Assembly: GCF_030272705.1 (NCBI RefSeq)
Contig: NZ_JARFYM010000019.1
Location: 54,545-118,544 of the forward strand
Direction of reading: 5' to 3'
Source: Rhizobium mayense
Lineage (GTDB): Bacteria; Pseudomonadota; Alphaproteobacteria; Rhizobiales; Rhizobiaceae
Length of the DNA stretch: 64,000 bases
A program made the translations under genes and the position numbers. Of the stretch, positions 17,366-26,433 are shown piece by piece. The notes beneath the pieces were generated by a model. That model did no database searches and was not told where the DNA came from. It saw nothing but the letters and a program-made list of their open reading frames with translations. Numbering within the stretch: the stretch's first letter is position 1; each line of letters begins with the position of its first letter.

Positions 17366-19453
17366 ATGGCGCAACCACCCGCAATAGCACTTCCCAAAGC
17401 CAATCCCAGCATGCGTGATATCGGGTTCGCCCTCGGTATCATGGTCATCCTCTGCGTGCTGTTCCTGCCGATCCCTCCATTCCTCATCGACATGGGTCTG
17501 GCTTTTTCGATCGCGCTCTCGGTGCTGATCCTGATGGTGGCGCTGTGGATCAAGAAACCGCTGGAATTCTCATCTTTCCCGACCATCCTGCTGATCGCTA
17601 CCATGACACGCCTGTCGCTGAACATTGCGACGACGCGCGTCATCCTCTCGCATGGCTACGAGGGACATGATGCGGCGGGTGGCGTGATTGCCGGCTTCTC
17701 CAGCCTCGTGATGTCCGGCGATTTCGTCATCGGTCTGATCGTCTTCATGATCCTGATCACCATCAATTTCATCGTCATCACCAAGGGTGCGACGCGTATC
17801 GCCGAAGTCGGCGCGCGTTTCACCCTCGATGCCATCCCCGGCAAGCAGATGGCGATCGACGCGGATCTGTCGGCGGGCCTGATCGACGAAAAGGAAGCCC
17901 AGCGGCGGCGCAAGGAGCTCGAAGAGGAAAGCTCCTTCTTCGGCGCGATGGACGGCGCCTCGAAATTCGTGCGCGGCGATGCCGTTGCCGGGCTTCTCAT
18001 CACCTGCATCAACATCTTCGGCGGCATCATCATCGGTTATTTCCGCCACGGCATGCAGATCGGCCAGGCGGCCGATGTCTTCGTCAAGCTTTCGGTCGGT
18101 GACGGCCTGGTGTCGCAGATGCCGGCGCTCATCGTCTCGCTCGCCGCCGGTCTTCTCGTTTCGCGCGGCGGCACGGCCGGCTCTACCGACCAGGCGGTTA
18201 TCAATCAGCTGAGCGGCTATCCGCGCGCGCTCGCCGTCGCCGCCATCCTCATGGGCATCCTGGCCATCATGCCGGGCATGCCCTTCCTTCCCTTCCTCAT
18301 TCTCGGCGGCCTCATGGCAGGCGGCGCCTGGTTCATCCCCCGGCAAGTCGAAGCTGAAAACAAGCTTCGTCGCGACGCCGAGGAAAAGAAGGTGATGCAG
18401 ACGAAGGAAATGGAAAAGGATTCGGTTAAGTCGGTTCTGACGACCTCGGAAATCGAATTGGCGCTCGGCAAGATCGTCTCCACCCGGCTGCTCGGCGCGC
18501 ATCAGGAACTGGCCTTCCGTGTCGGCAAGATGCGCAAGAAGTTCGCGACGCAATACGGTTTCGTCGTGCCGGAAATCAAGGTGACCGACGACATCGCCAT
18601 TGCCGACAAGTCCTATCAGATCCGCATCCATGGCACGACGGTCGCCTCCAATATTCTGCGTGTCGGCGAAGTGCTCGTCGTCACCGGCTCGGGCCGCAAG
18701 CCGACCGTTCCGGGCGACGAGATCCGCGAGCCCGCTTTCGGCATGCCCGCCGTGTCCGTCCTCGAAGCCTTCACCGAGGATTTGAAGCGCGAAGGCTTCC
18801 AACCGATCGACAATGTCTCCGTCGTGTTGACCCACATGAGCGAAGTGATCCGCAACAACCTGCCGGCACTTCTCTCCTACAAGGACGTGAAGATCCTGAT
18901 CGAGCGCCTCGATCCGGAATACAAGAAGCTCGCCGACGAAATCTGCTCGTCGCATATGTCCTATTCCGGCCTGCAGGCGGTACTGAAGCTCCTGCTTGCA
19001 GAGCGCGTCTCGATCCGCAATCTACATCTCATTCTGGAAGCGGTGGCCGAACTTGCGCCGCATGTGCGCAAGACCGAGCAGATCGTCGAACATGTGCGCG
19101 TGCGCATGGCGCAGCAGCTCTGCGGCGACCTGGCCGACAATGGCGTGCTGCGCGTCCTCCGCCTCGGCAGCAAGTGGGATCTCATCTTCCATCAGGCGCT
19201 GAAGCGCGATCAGAAGGGTGAGATTGTCGAATTCGACATCGATCCGCGCAACCTGGAAGAATTCAGCGAGCAGGCGGGCAAAGTTATCCGTGAATACATG
19301 GACCGCGGCTTGCCCTTCGTGCTTGTCACATCGCCGGAAACACGCTCCTATGTGCGCATGATCATAGAACGCCTGTTCGCGACTCTTCCGGTCCTGTCGC
19401 ATGTAGAATTGGCCAAGGGGATCGAGATCAAGATTCTAGGTTCCATCTCATGA
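17366..19453 (+). CDS. flhA: Flagellar export apparatus protein FlhA
   Basis: A 695-residue membrane protein that forms the nonameric export platform. About eight transmembrane helices occupy residues 15-325, with the FHIPEP-family loop between (ATRIAEVGARFTLDAIPGKQ, MAIDADLSAGLIDEKEAQRR). The cytoplasmic domain FlhAc fills residues about 360-695. I use ATG 17366 (MAQPPAIALP), which gives the length typical of rhizobia; an ATG 7 codons earlier has no ribosome-binding site. The stop overlaps fliR. Confidence 0.96.
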   Translation: MAQPPAIALPKANPSMRDIGFALGIMVILCVLFLPIPPFLIDMGLAFSIALSVLILMVALWIKKPLEFSSFPTILLIATMTRLSLNIATTRVILSHGYEGHDAAGGVIAGFSSLVMSGDFVIGLIVFMILITINFIVITKGATRIAEVGARFTLDAIPGKQMAIDADLSAGLIDEKEAQRRRKELEEESSFFGAMDGASKFVRGDAVAGLLITCINIFGGIIIGYFRHGMQIGQAADVFVKLSVGDGLVSQMPALIVSLAAGLLVSRGGTAGSTDQAVINQLSGYPRALAVAAILMGILAIMPGMPFLPFLILGGLMAGGAWFIPRQVEAENKLRRDAEEKKVMQTKEMEKDSVKSVLTTSEIELALGKIVSTRLLGAHQELAFRVGKMRKKFATQYGFVVPEIKVTDDIAIADKSYQIRIHGTTVASNILRVGEVLVVTGSGRKPTVPGDEIREPAFGMPAVSVLEAFTEDLKREGFQPIDNVSVVLTHMSEVIRNNLPALLSYKDVKILIERLDPEYKKLADEICSSHMSYSGLQAVLKLLLAERVSIRNLHLILEAVAELAPHVRKTEQIVEHVRVRMAQQLCGDLADNGVLRVLRLGSKWDLIFHQALKRDQKGEIVEFDIDPRNLEEFSEQAGKVIREYMDRGLPFVLVTSPETRSYVRMIIERLFATLPVLSHVELAKGIEIKILGSIS

Positions 19454-20202
19454 TAACAGACCCCCAGGGCACCGTTCTGGCGTTGTTTCTCGCCTTCTGC
19501 CGCGTCGGCGGCTGCATCATGGTGCTACCGGGGTTTTCGTCAGGCCGCGTGCCGCCGCAGATTCGGCTGCTTCTTGCGGCGGCGCTGTCGATGGCGGTCT
19601 TGCCGCTGCTTTGGAACACCATCTATCCGGAAGTGTCCAAAAGCGGCGCTATCTATATCGGGCTGATCTTCACCGAAACGGTGATCGGCCTGATGTACGG
19701 CATGATGGCGCGGCTTTTTACGCTCGGGCTGCAGTTCACGGGCTCGGCAATATCGATGCTCATCGGCTTCAATGCGCCCGGCGGCATGGACATCATCGAA
19801 GACTCGAATGAGACGGCGCTTACCAGCATGATCAGCTTCTGCGGACTGATGATGCTGTTCATTTTGGATTTCCACCATTACGTCCTGCAGGCGCTGGTCG
19901 ATTCCTATTCCGTCATTCCCTTCGGCGGCCATATCGATGCGCGCACCTCGCTGGTCTCGGCGACGGACACGCTGCAGTCCACCTTTTTCATCATGCTGCG
20001 GCTGGCGAGCCCGTTTCTGCTCTACGGTTTGATGTTCCAGATTTCGATCGGCTTCATCAACAAGCTGGCGCCGCAGATTCCGATCTATTTCATCTCCACA
20101 CCCTATCTGCTGATGGGCGGGCTATTCATGCTCTATCTCAGCATCGCAGCGATGATCAGTCAGTTCGCGGGTGCCTTCCTCGGCGTCTTCAACGGGCATT
20201 AG
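19450..20202 (+). CDS. fliR: Flagellar export gate protein FliR
   Basis: A 250-residue protein with about six membrane helices, part of the FliPQR gate. Family features include the charged turn PGFSSGRVPPQIRLLLAAAL near residue 25-45 and the C-terminal segment FINKLAPQIPIYFISTPYLL. It overlaps flhA by 4 bases (ATGA), so the two are coupled. Confidence 0.95.
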   Translation: MITDPQGTVLALFLAFCRVGGCIMVLPGFSSGRVPPQIRLLLAAALSMAVLPLLWNTIYPEVSKSGAIYIGLIFTETVIGLMYGMMARLFTLGLQFTGSAISMLIGFNAPGGMDIIEDSNETALTSMISFCGLMMLFILDFHHYVLQALVDSYSVIPFGGHIDARTSLVSATDTLQSTFFIMLRLASPFLLYGLMFQISIGFINKLAPQIPIYFISTPYLLMGGLFMLYLSIAAMISQFAGAFLGVFNGH

Positions 20203-20219
20203 CGGGCGGGGCAAGAGCC

Positions 20220-20639
20220 GTGGCAGAAAAAAGCCGGTCCGAAAAACTAAAGCGCCTCGTCGCCGTACAGCGCCATCTTGAGCGGATGGCGGAAAACGAG
20301 CTTGCGGACACGACCCGCCAGCGCAACGAGGTCAACCAGTCGATGGAAACGCTGATCGATGCGATCAGCTCGGCCGATCCAGTACATATGGCATTTTCGG
20401 TCCACTACGCCGAGCGTTATGGCCGCCTGACGCTCAAGGATCAGCAGCTTGACGGCATCCAGAAGCTGATCGAAACGAAGGTCCTGCAAGAGCGCACCAA
20501 AGCGGATCGATTGGAAGAGCATATGAAGGACGCGCGCGAGCTGGAAACGCGTGAGGCGGACGACAATGCCGTCTACGACATCATCGATCAGCGCTTCGCG
20601 GACGTAACGCCAGCCTCCAGCAAGGTTCAAAAACCATAA
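20220..20639 (+). CDS. FliJ-like coiled-coil flagellar protein
   Basis: A 139-residue, highly charged protein predicted to be almost entirely coiled coil (SEKLKRLVAVQRHLERMAEN to about 115). Size, charge and position after fliR fit FliJ, the coiled-coil stalk of the export ATPase FliI, but FliJ-type proteins have little sequence identity, so this is an architecture-based call. GTG start 17 bases after fliR. Confidence 0.5.
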   Translation: MAEKSRSEKLKRLVAVQRHLERMAENELADTTRQRNEVNQSMETLIDAISSADPVHMAFSVHYAERYGRLTLKDQQLDGIQKLIETKVLQERTKADRLEEHMKDARELETREADDNAVYDIIDQRFADVTPASSKVQKP

Positions 20640-20763
20640 TCATCCCGATCTTAGAGCAAAATGGCGTGTCGTCGAATTGGCGCGCCTCGCTCTATCAGTT
20701 CGATTCTTGCCCGATGGTCGCTTCACGCGTCTCGGGAGCATGCTCAGTGAAAGGAAACGTGAC

Positions 20764-21360
20764 GTGGCTATTTCGCCTCCGAGTGATTTGGTCCTGGATG
20801 TCGTTCAGGCCGCCAATCCGGCCGACGTGCAGGCGGCCCAGGAAAAGCTCGCGGCCAACAGGGCTGCCTTCGCCGCTACCAGCCTGGCGGAAAACGGCAA
20901 TGGTTTCGCCTCGACCGTGGACGCGCTCAACAGCGCCGCAACGCAGGCCGGCCTGAGCAATGCCAACACGCATACCGCGCCGACAAAAGTTCCGCAGGTC
21001 TATCGCAAGTTCGAAGCCATGGTGCTGCAGAACTTTGTGAAGAACATGCTGCCGAACAGCGAAACACTCTATGGCAAGGGCTCCGCCGGTGAAATCTGGA
21101 AGGGCATGATGGCCGAGCAGCTTGGCAATACCGTCGCCAAGAATGGCGGCGTCGGCATTGCCGAGAAAATGTATCAGGAACAGGTTTCCAAGATGCGCAA
21201 CACTGGCGCCATAAACTCGGCGACCAATGAGAACGATAAGAAGATGGCCCTGAGCGCAATCACCGATTTCCAGCGAAAGACACTTGCCGCGGCCGAGACC
21301 AATGGTGACAGCGATACGACGGTCACCAATCAAGACACGCTGACGTCCAAGAAAGTATGA
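20764..21360 (+). CDS. Rod-binding protein, FlgJ N-terminal domain only
   Basis: A 198-residue protein with the FlgJ rod-binding core (YRKFEAMVLQNFVKNMLPNS, then GSAGEIWKGMMAEQLGNTVA and GGVGIAEKMY). Enteric FlgJ (about 313 residues) has a C-terminal muramidase domain; here only a polar tail follows. The rod-cap role is therefore kept while wall cutting must come from elsewhere, for which the transglycosylase at 9900 is the obvious candidate. GTG 20764, after AAAGGAAA, gives the start (M)AISPPSDLV; a longer in-frame opening to 20677 lacks a ribosome-binding site. Confidence 0.8.
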   Translation: MAISPPSDLVLDVVQAANPADVQAAQEKLAANRAAFAATSLAENGNGFASTVDALNSAATQAGLSNANTHTAPTKVPQVYRKFEAMVLQNFVKNMLPNSETLYGKGSAGEIWKGMMAEQLGNTVAKNGGVGIAEKMYQEQVSKMRNTGAINSATNENDKKMALSAITDFQRKTLAAAETNGDSDTTVTNQDTLTSKKV

Positions 21361-21374
21361 GCGGGGGGAAAGAC

Positions 21375-21743
21375 ATGGAAGTAATTTCGAACGACTACCG
21401 GATCAAGACGGTCCTTGGCCGCCTGGAGATGATCATCGACAACGAGAATAACCGGATCGGCACCGACCCGGAATTCGATCTCAAGGTATCGAATGCTCAC
21501 AAGAGCCGCTGTCTCTACGAATTGTCGATGCTGTTTCGCGATACCAATCCGGCCGAACTCGCCGTCACCCATATCGAACAATTACACGGGCTGAAGAAGA
21601 AGCTGGTCTTGAACGCGCGTCGCGTCGAGGCCCATCTCGAAGCGGTCCGCGCCGTCGCCGATATCCTGAAGAATGCGGTGCAGAACGCCGATGCGGACGG
21701 CACTTATTCGCAGGAGCAATTCCGCGTCCGTGAGGCCGGATGA
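21375..21743 (+). CDS. FlgN-like flagellar chaperone candidate
   Basis: A 122-residue helical protein. Size, two long helices (DNENNRIGTDPEFDLKVSNA and GLKKKLVLNARRVEAHLEAV) and position after the FlgJ-like gene fit FlgN, the chaperone for FlgK and FlgL. Sequence identity in this family is low, so the assignment is tentative. ATG 21375 has a strong GGGGGAAAG Shine-Dalgarno; another ATG at 21357 overlaps the previous stop. It overlaps the next gene by 4 bases. Confidence 0.5.
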   Translation: MEVISNDYRIKTVLGRLEMIIDNENNRIGTDPEFDLKVSNAHKSRCLYELSMLFRDTNPAELAVTHIEQLHGLKKKLVLNARRVEAHLEAVRAVADILKNAVQNADADGTYSQEQFRVREAG

Positions 21744-22276
21744 TCAAGCTCGTCATCACCGGCCTGTGGGTCTGCGCCGTAACATTGGCTTCGGTCTATT
21801 TTTCGGTGCAGATGGCGACGGCGCCCGCGACCAATCCCGACGACGCCAAAAAGGCGCAGCAGGAATTCGTCAAGGGCGAATCGATCAACGTGCCCGTCAT
21901 CGCCAACGGCCAGGTGAACGGCTATTTCATCACCCGCATCTCCTTCATGATGGAGAAGGGCAAGGCGGCCGAGCTGCAGACGCCGCTGACGGAACTGACG
22001 ACGGACGAGCTCTTTTCGCTGCTGGTGGGCAACAAGGCGATCGATATTAGCCATACGGCCAGCTTTGATGTCGCCAGTTTCCGCAACGACATCAAGAAGA
22101 ATATGAATGAACGCCTGGGCGGCGACTACATCGCCGACGTGATGGTCGAACAGCTCGACTATCTCTCCAAGGATGAGATCAACAACGGTGGCGGTTCCGG
22201 CAAGAGGACCGTCAAGCCCGTAAAGGTCGTCCAGGGCGATCCGACGCCGGACACGGCACCAAAGCCGGCAAATTAG
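21740..22276 (+). CDS. One-TM protein with periplasmic domain at end of flagellar operon
   Basis: I do not recognise a named family. It has 178 residues: one membrane helix at about 3-25 (LVITGLWVCAVTLASVYFSV), then a periplasmic domain (about 45-155) with alternating strands and helices, and a Lys/Pro/Thr-rich tail. This resembles FliL in architecture (one helix plus a periplasmic SPFH-like domain), but no FliL motif is visible. The ATGA overlap with the FlgN-like gene and the hairpin after it make it the last gene of this transcript, so a role in motility is likely by context. Confidence 0.75.
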   Translation: MIKLVITGLWVCAVTLASVYFSVQMATAPATNPDDAKKAQQEFVKGESINVPVIANGQVNGYFITRISFMMEKGKAAELQTPLTELTTDELFSLLVGNKAIDISHTASFDVASFRNDIKKNMNERLGGDYIADVMVEQLDYLSKDEINNGGGSGKRTVKPVKVVQGDPTPDTAPKPAN

Positions 22277-22296
22277 ATCTGTTGAAGCTCGGTGAT

Positions 22297-22320
22297 GGCC
22301 GCTCCGACTATGGAGCGGCC
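22297..22320 (+). terminator. Hairpin after flagellar operon
   Basis: Perfect 9-bp stem GGCCGCTCC/GGAGCGGCC with a 6-base loop, 20 bases after the last flagellar stop. No T-tract follows, so it may protect the mRNA end or act with Rho. Confidence 0.55.
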
Positions 22321-22528
22321 TACCGCGTTCATCACGCGCAACAGCCTTAACAAATCCTTGCTTCTCTTACGCAATTCCGATCGATTCTCCTAACGGAAGC
22401 TTGGGGCGGCCTTGTTATAAGCACTTTCAGCGACGTTTCCGATGGCACCGAATGGACAGGCGGTGGAGGGTTTGCGTCGAGAAATTGCCGCGTCGCGCCT
22501 ATGAAGCGTCCGTGGTAGGAGGTCTTGG

Positions 22529-23371
22529 GTGAATCAGGTCGCAAATTTTGCCGTGCTCGCTTCGCGTCGAATGATTTTCGATTTGCCGGTTTGCGACCTA
22601 AACTGGGAGGATGCGCTGAACTTCATCAACCAGCTGGCATCCCTTCCGGTCGGCCAGACCGTCATCTCCTTCGTCAATGCCCATAACATGCTGCTGATGC
22701 TGCGTGACGGCGACTATCGCGATGTACTGGTGCAAAACCTTGTCCTGCCCGACGGTGTTGGTCTGGATATCGCCTCGCGCGCTGCTCATGGACTTTCCTT
22801 TCCGGCCAATTTGAACGGTACCGATTTCGTGCCGGCCCTGCTAACCTTCATGGATCGGCCGAAGCGTATCGGTCTGATCGGTGGCCGCCGCGATGTCGTT
22901 GAAAGGGCCGCCGAAAATTTCCACAACCATGCGCCATGGCATGAGTTCATCGTCATTGCGGACGGCTATTTCGACAAGGCGAAAAGCGATCTGGTCACCG
23001 CGGAAGTCAACCGCCGGAAAATCGATGTGCTGATCGTCGCAATGGGAACGCCGCTACAGGAAAAATGGGTTGCCGAGCATATCGATGCGCAGCATGCACG
23101 GCTGGTGCTGACGGTCGGTGCGCTTTTCGATTTCGTCTCGGGCACGGTGCCGCGCGCGCCGGCCTTGGTGCGCGCATTGCGCTTCGAATGGATGTTCCGC
23201 CTGCTCCAGGAGCCGCGCAGGCTGTGGCGTCGCTACGTTCTCGGCGTGCCGCTCTTCTTCTTCCAGGTCATCCGGCATCAGTTCGGCCGCAAGGAGCGCA
23301 TCCTGCGTGCCGCCGAGCCGCAGCCCATGCCTCTGCCGCAGCTTCCTTCGCGTGACAAGCTTGCCAGCTGA
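22529..23371 (+). CDS. WecG/TagA/CpsF-family glycosyltransferase
   Basis: A 280-residue GT26-family transferase; relatives add N-acetylmannosamine or related sugars to a lipid-linked intermediate in surface polysaccharide synthesis. Family motifs: VNAHNMLLML (about 50-59), LPDGVGLDIASR (74-85), then RIGLIGGR and DVLIVAMGTPLQEKW. The C-terminal basic, aromatic segment (RRYVLGVPLFFFQVIRHQF) probably touches the membrane. It starts with GTG 5 bases after a very strong TAGGAGGT. It lies 252 bases after the flagellar genes and just before a polysaccharide co-polymerase. The exact sugar cannot be told. Confidence 0.88.
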   Translation: MNQVANFAVLASRRMIFDLPVCDLNWEDALNFINQLASLPVGQTVISFVNAHNMLLMLRDGDYRDVLVQNLVLPDGVGLDIASRAAHGLSFPANLNGTDFVPALLTFMDRPKRIGLIGGRRDVVERAAENFHNHAPWHEFIVIADGYFDKAKSDLVTAEVNRRKIDVLIVAMGTPLQEKWVAEHIDAQHARLVLTVGALFDFVSGTVPRAPALVRALRFEWMFRLLQEPRRLWRRYVLGVPLFFFQVIRHQFGRKERILRAAEPQPMPLPQLPSRDKLAS

Positions 23372-23414
23372 TCGCTATCGCAGCGGCTGTTAACCTTTTC
23401 TTTGCCATGAAAAT

Positions 23415-23432
23415 TTAAAGTGGGTTAACCAT
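23415..23432. promoter_or_regulatory. CtrA-like half-sites (TTAA-N6-TTAACCAT)
   Basis: TTAA at 23415 is followed after 6 bases by TTAACCAT, the core described for CtrA targets in Sinorhizobium. It lies 19 bases before the co-polymerase ATG. A further GTTAAC stands at 23389-23394. Spacing is one base shorter than the classic site. Confidence 0.4.
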
Positions 23433-23450
23433 CTGCATCGGTCGCTGACC

Positions 23451-25403
23451 ATGCGCGCGAGACAACCCGCCATGTTCGAAAGCAAGGCCAGGACCAGACT
23501 TCATCCGGACGATGCGGAAGCCTTCGACGCCCTCCGCGGCGCTGGGCGCCATGCCCATTTCGATCGCGGCAAGGATGGCTATCTCGTTGCTGCCAATGTC
23601 CAGCCGGTCGATCGTCACGCCGCGAACGATGCGGAATTACGGGTCGTCATCCAAAAGATGCTGGATGGCGACCCTTATCCTGTCTCCGGGCAGAAAAAAT
23701 CTGCGACGGCCGTGGTCGACGAAGCCCAACCGCTGCCTGACCGTATCCGTGATATCCTGCAAAGCCGTCCCGTCGCGCCCGAAACGATCGCTGATCGGCA
23801 GCCGGAGCCGGCCGTCACTGAATCATCGGCCTTGCCCCGTTTCGATGACATGGGGATTGACCTGCCACCTCCGGCCGATCTGCCGGCTGTTTCAGTGAAT
23901 GGGCGTCTGCCCCATCGTCGCTGGACATTCGGGTTCGGCTCCATCGCCTTCGTCGTCGCCGCCTCGCTGGTAGGCGCTTTCTTGCCAGCAATGTTGGCGG
24001 AACCGCCGCGATATGCCTCTCATACTGCGCTGCAGATGGAAGGGCAGGGGAGCGCGCGACAGGCGCTTGTGGATGTCACCGCCAAACGCATCGTAACGCC
24101 GTCCCTGCTTTCCGATCTCGTTGCCAGGCTGAAACTCGACCGCGATCCGGAATTTACCGGCGCTAAGGCCGGCGCGATCGGAGTTGCCATGGACTTGCTG
24201 TCCGGCAACGGCAATGCGTCCGACGCGCCCTCGCGTGCGCAGGCTGCCCTTCGCCGCGATATCACCGTGATCGCCGATGTGACGAGTGGCACCCTGCATC
24301 TCACTGTTGCCACAGCCGACCCCGCGAAATCCGCCGAGATCGCCAACCGCCTGGCCGATGCGACCATCTACGATACCACTGTCGCGCAAGGCGTTGGCCT
24401 AGCTGGCAAAAGCAGCCCTCTTGCCGACCCCAGCCTAAAGGAGCTCGATCAAGCCAAGGCCGCACTGGCCGCATTCAAGGCGCAATACGGCGACGACAAG
24501 ATCGAGGCGGCGCTGGATCTTCAGCGGCAGCGCCAGCAATTGGACGGCGAGATCAAAGCCGCTGAAACTGCCGCACAAAACGCAAAGGCACGCGTTGCGG
24601 CCGCCAAATCCGCGACACCTGCCAGCGTCATGAGTGGCGCATTGCCGCGTGATCTATCGTCTGCCGGCCTCGACGATCTGCGCAGCCGCTATCGCGCCGC
24701 GAAGGTCGTGCTGACCCAGCTCTCCACGCAGCTCGGGCCGCGCCATCCTCGTCTGCTCGCGCAGCAGGCGACGGTCGATGGCCTGGGCGCCGATATCCGC
24801 GACCGGCTTCAGCGTCTGGTGGTCAGCGGTGATGCGAACCTGAAAGCGGCACTTGAGAACCAGGCGGCGCTCACCGCGCGGATGACCGCGCTCAGCCAGG
24901 AAAGCACCGACATAGACATGGCCCGCTTTGATCAGCTTCAGGACGATGTTGCTGCGGCACAGAGCCGTTATGAGGCTGAGTCTCAAAACACCGATACGCC
25001 GCCGGCGGAAGTCCATGTGCCGATCGCTGTTATCGCCCCGGCCGTCGCTGCCAAGGCGCCCCTCGACGACAATCTTGCGGGCAGCCAGACGGCGGGTTTT
25101 CTGATGGGTCTCGGCGCAGCGCTTTGTCTGGTCTTCCTGCGGAAATGGATGGGCGGCGCTTTGCTTCCGGACGATCAGATAGCGGCACGCATCGTCGCGC
25201 CGGAGCCGGTTTTCAATCGCGACGTGGAGCCGGCCCCGCAGCCTCGACCAAACCTGCCACAGCCGCGCTTCGACGCCGCCATTCCCGTTGCCAATGATCG
25301 CCCTGTGGTTACCGAGGAGCTGACGCAGATCCAGCGCGAATTGGCGCTGTTGCGGTCAAAAGTCGAGACCTATGCTTCGCGCCGGCAGACGTTGCGCGGC
25401 TGA
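23451..25403 (+). CDS. Wzz/GumC-like polysaccharide co-polymerase
   Basis: A 650-residue inner-membrane protein that probably sets chain length or drives export of a surface polysaccharide. Two membrane helices bracket the periplasmic part: about 158-181 (FGSIAFVVAASLVGAFLPA) and 545-563. The Wzz-type start of the periplasmic domain (PPRYASHTALQMEGQG), a middle coiled coil (about 330-500) and LGPRHPRLLAQQATVDGL are typical of GumC/ExoP relatives. Unlike ExoP there is no Walker A kinase domain. Odd point: about 155 residues precede the first helix, where relatives have about 20-40. A second start at ATG 23472 would remove only 7 of them. Confidence 0.8.
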   Translation: MRARQPAMFESKARTRLHPDDAEAFDALRGAGRHAHFDRGKDGYLVAANVQPVDRHAANDAELRVVIQKMLDGDPYPVSGQKKSATAVVDEAQPLPDRIRDILQSRPVAPETIADRQPEPAVTESSALPRFDDMGIDLPPPADLPAVSVNGRLPHRRWTFGFGSIAFVVAASLVGAFLPAMLAEPPRYASHTALQMEGQGSARQALVDVTAKRIVTPSLLSDLVARLKLDRDPEFTGAKAGAIGVAMDLLSGNGNASDAPSRAQAALRRDITVIADVTSGTLHLTVATADPAKSAEIANRLADATIYDTTVAQGVGLAGKSSPLADPSLKELDQAKAALAAFKAQYGDDKIEAALDLQRQRQQLDGEIKAAETAAQNAKARVAAAKSATPASVMSGALPRDLSSAGLDDLRSRYRAAKVVLTQLSTQLGPRHPRLLAQQATVDGLGADIRDRLQRLVVSGDANLKAALENQAALTARMTALSQESTDIDMARFDQLQDDVAAAQSRYEAESQNTDTPPAEVHVPIAVIAPAVAAKAPLDDNLAGSQTAGFLMGLGAALCLVFLRKWMGGALLPDDQIAARIVAPEPVFNRDVEPAPQPRPNLPQPRFDAAIPVANDRPVVTEELTQIQRELALLRSKVETYASRRQTLRG

Positions 25404-25520
25404 TCTCCCGGCGGATTTCTCCTTGCAATTACCGCTTTCAGACACCATAGGGCGTTGGCAGGCAATTCCGTCGGGCCGATGGCTTGTAGATTGCCGCCGA
25501 AACCATATCGGGAGATTGGC

Positions 25521-26420
25521 GTGACGACGGTGATCGATGGCAAGCAGGTGGCTGCTTCGGTAATTGATGCGGTGAAGACCGCGACCGCAGCACTGGAAAA
25601 AGATACGGGCGTGAAGACCGGCCTTGCCGTCGTCATCGTCGGCGATGATCCGGCGAGCCACACCTATGTCGCCTCCAAGAGCCGCATGGCCAAGGAGTGC
25701 GGTTTCAATTCCATCCAGCATACGCTGCCCGCCGAGACGACGCAGGATGAGCTGGCAAAACTCGTCCAGTCCCTGAACGAGGATGCCGCCGTCCATGGCA
25801 TCTTGGTGCAATTGCCACTGCCGAAGCACTTGAATGACGACGCGATCATCCAGTCGATCCGGCCGGACAAGGATGTCGACGGCTTGAATGTCGTCAATGC
25901 CGGCAAGTTGGCGACCGGCGATCTCGACACCGGCCTGATCTCCTGCACGCCGGCCGGCGCCATGCTGTTGGTGCGCCGTGTGCATGGCGAAGACCTGTCG
26001 GGTCTCAACGCCGTCGTCATCGGCCGCTCCAACCTCTTCGGCAAGCCGATGGCGCAGCTGCTGATTCATGCCAATGCGACCGTAACGACGGCGCATTCGC
26101 GCACGAAGGACCTGTCTGCCGTCGCCCGCGGTGCCGATATTCTGGTGGCCGCCGTCGGCCGGCCGGAAATGGTGAAAGCGGATTGGATCAAGCCCGGTGC
26201 GACCGTCATCGATGTCGGCATCAACCGCATCGCTGCGCCGGAAAGAGGCGAGGGCAAGAGCCGCTTAGTCGGCGATGTCGCTTTTGCAGAAGCTGCGCAG
26301 GCTGCCGCCGCCATCACCCCGGTGCCGGGCGGAGTCGGCCCGATGACCATCGCCATGCTAATGGCCAATACATCCATTGCCGCCCATCGCGCCGCCGGCA
26401 AGCCGGCGCCAAAGTTCTGA
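25521..26420 (+). CDS. folD: FolD methylene-THF dehydrogenase/cyclohydrolase
   Basis: A 299-residue bifunctional enzyme that interconverts 5,10-methylene- and 10-formyl-tetrahydrofolate in the cytosol, using NADP. Signatures: SHTYVASKSRMAKECG with the catalytic Lys (about 52-57), VQLPLPKHL, the NADP-site GRSNLFGKP, and the C-terminal PGGVGPMTIAML. GTG 25521 follows GGGAGAT and gives the usual length; the open frame continues 22 codons upstream without a site. It converges on aglR, with only 13 bases between the stops. Confidence 0.96.
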   Translation: MTTVIDGKQVAASVIDAVKTATAALEKDTGVKTGLAVVIVGDDPASHTYVASKSRMAKECGFNSIQHTLPAETTQDELAKLVQSLNEDAAVHGILVQLPLPKHLNDDAIIQSIRPDKDVDGLNVVNAGKLATGDLDTGLISCTPAGAMLLVRRVHGEDLSGLNAVVIGRSNLFGKPMAQLLIHANATVTTAHSRTKDLSAVARGADILVAAVGRPEMVKADWIKPGATVIDVGINRIAAPERGEGKSRLVGDVAFAEAAQAAAAITPVPGGVGPMTIAMLMANTSIAAHRAAGKPAPKF

Positions 26421-26433
26421 CCACTTAAACGGG

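Noticed and set aside
17570..18955. 461-codon minus-strand open frame
   Set aside because: Antisense to flhA; composition of Asp, His and Arg is unlike a real protein.
20677..20763. Upstream extension of the FlgJ-like protein
   Set aside because: No ribosome-binding site; GTG 20764 has AAAGGAAA at good distance and fits the family start.
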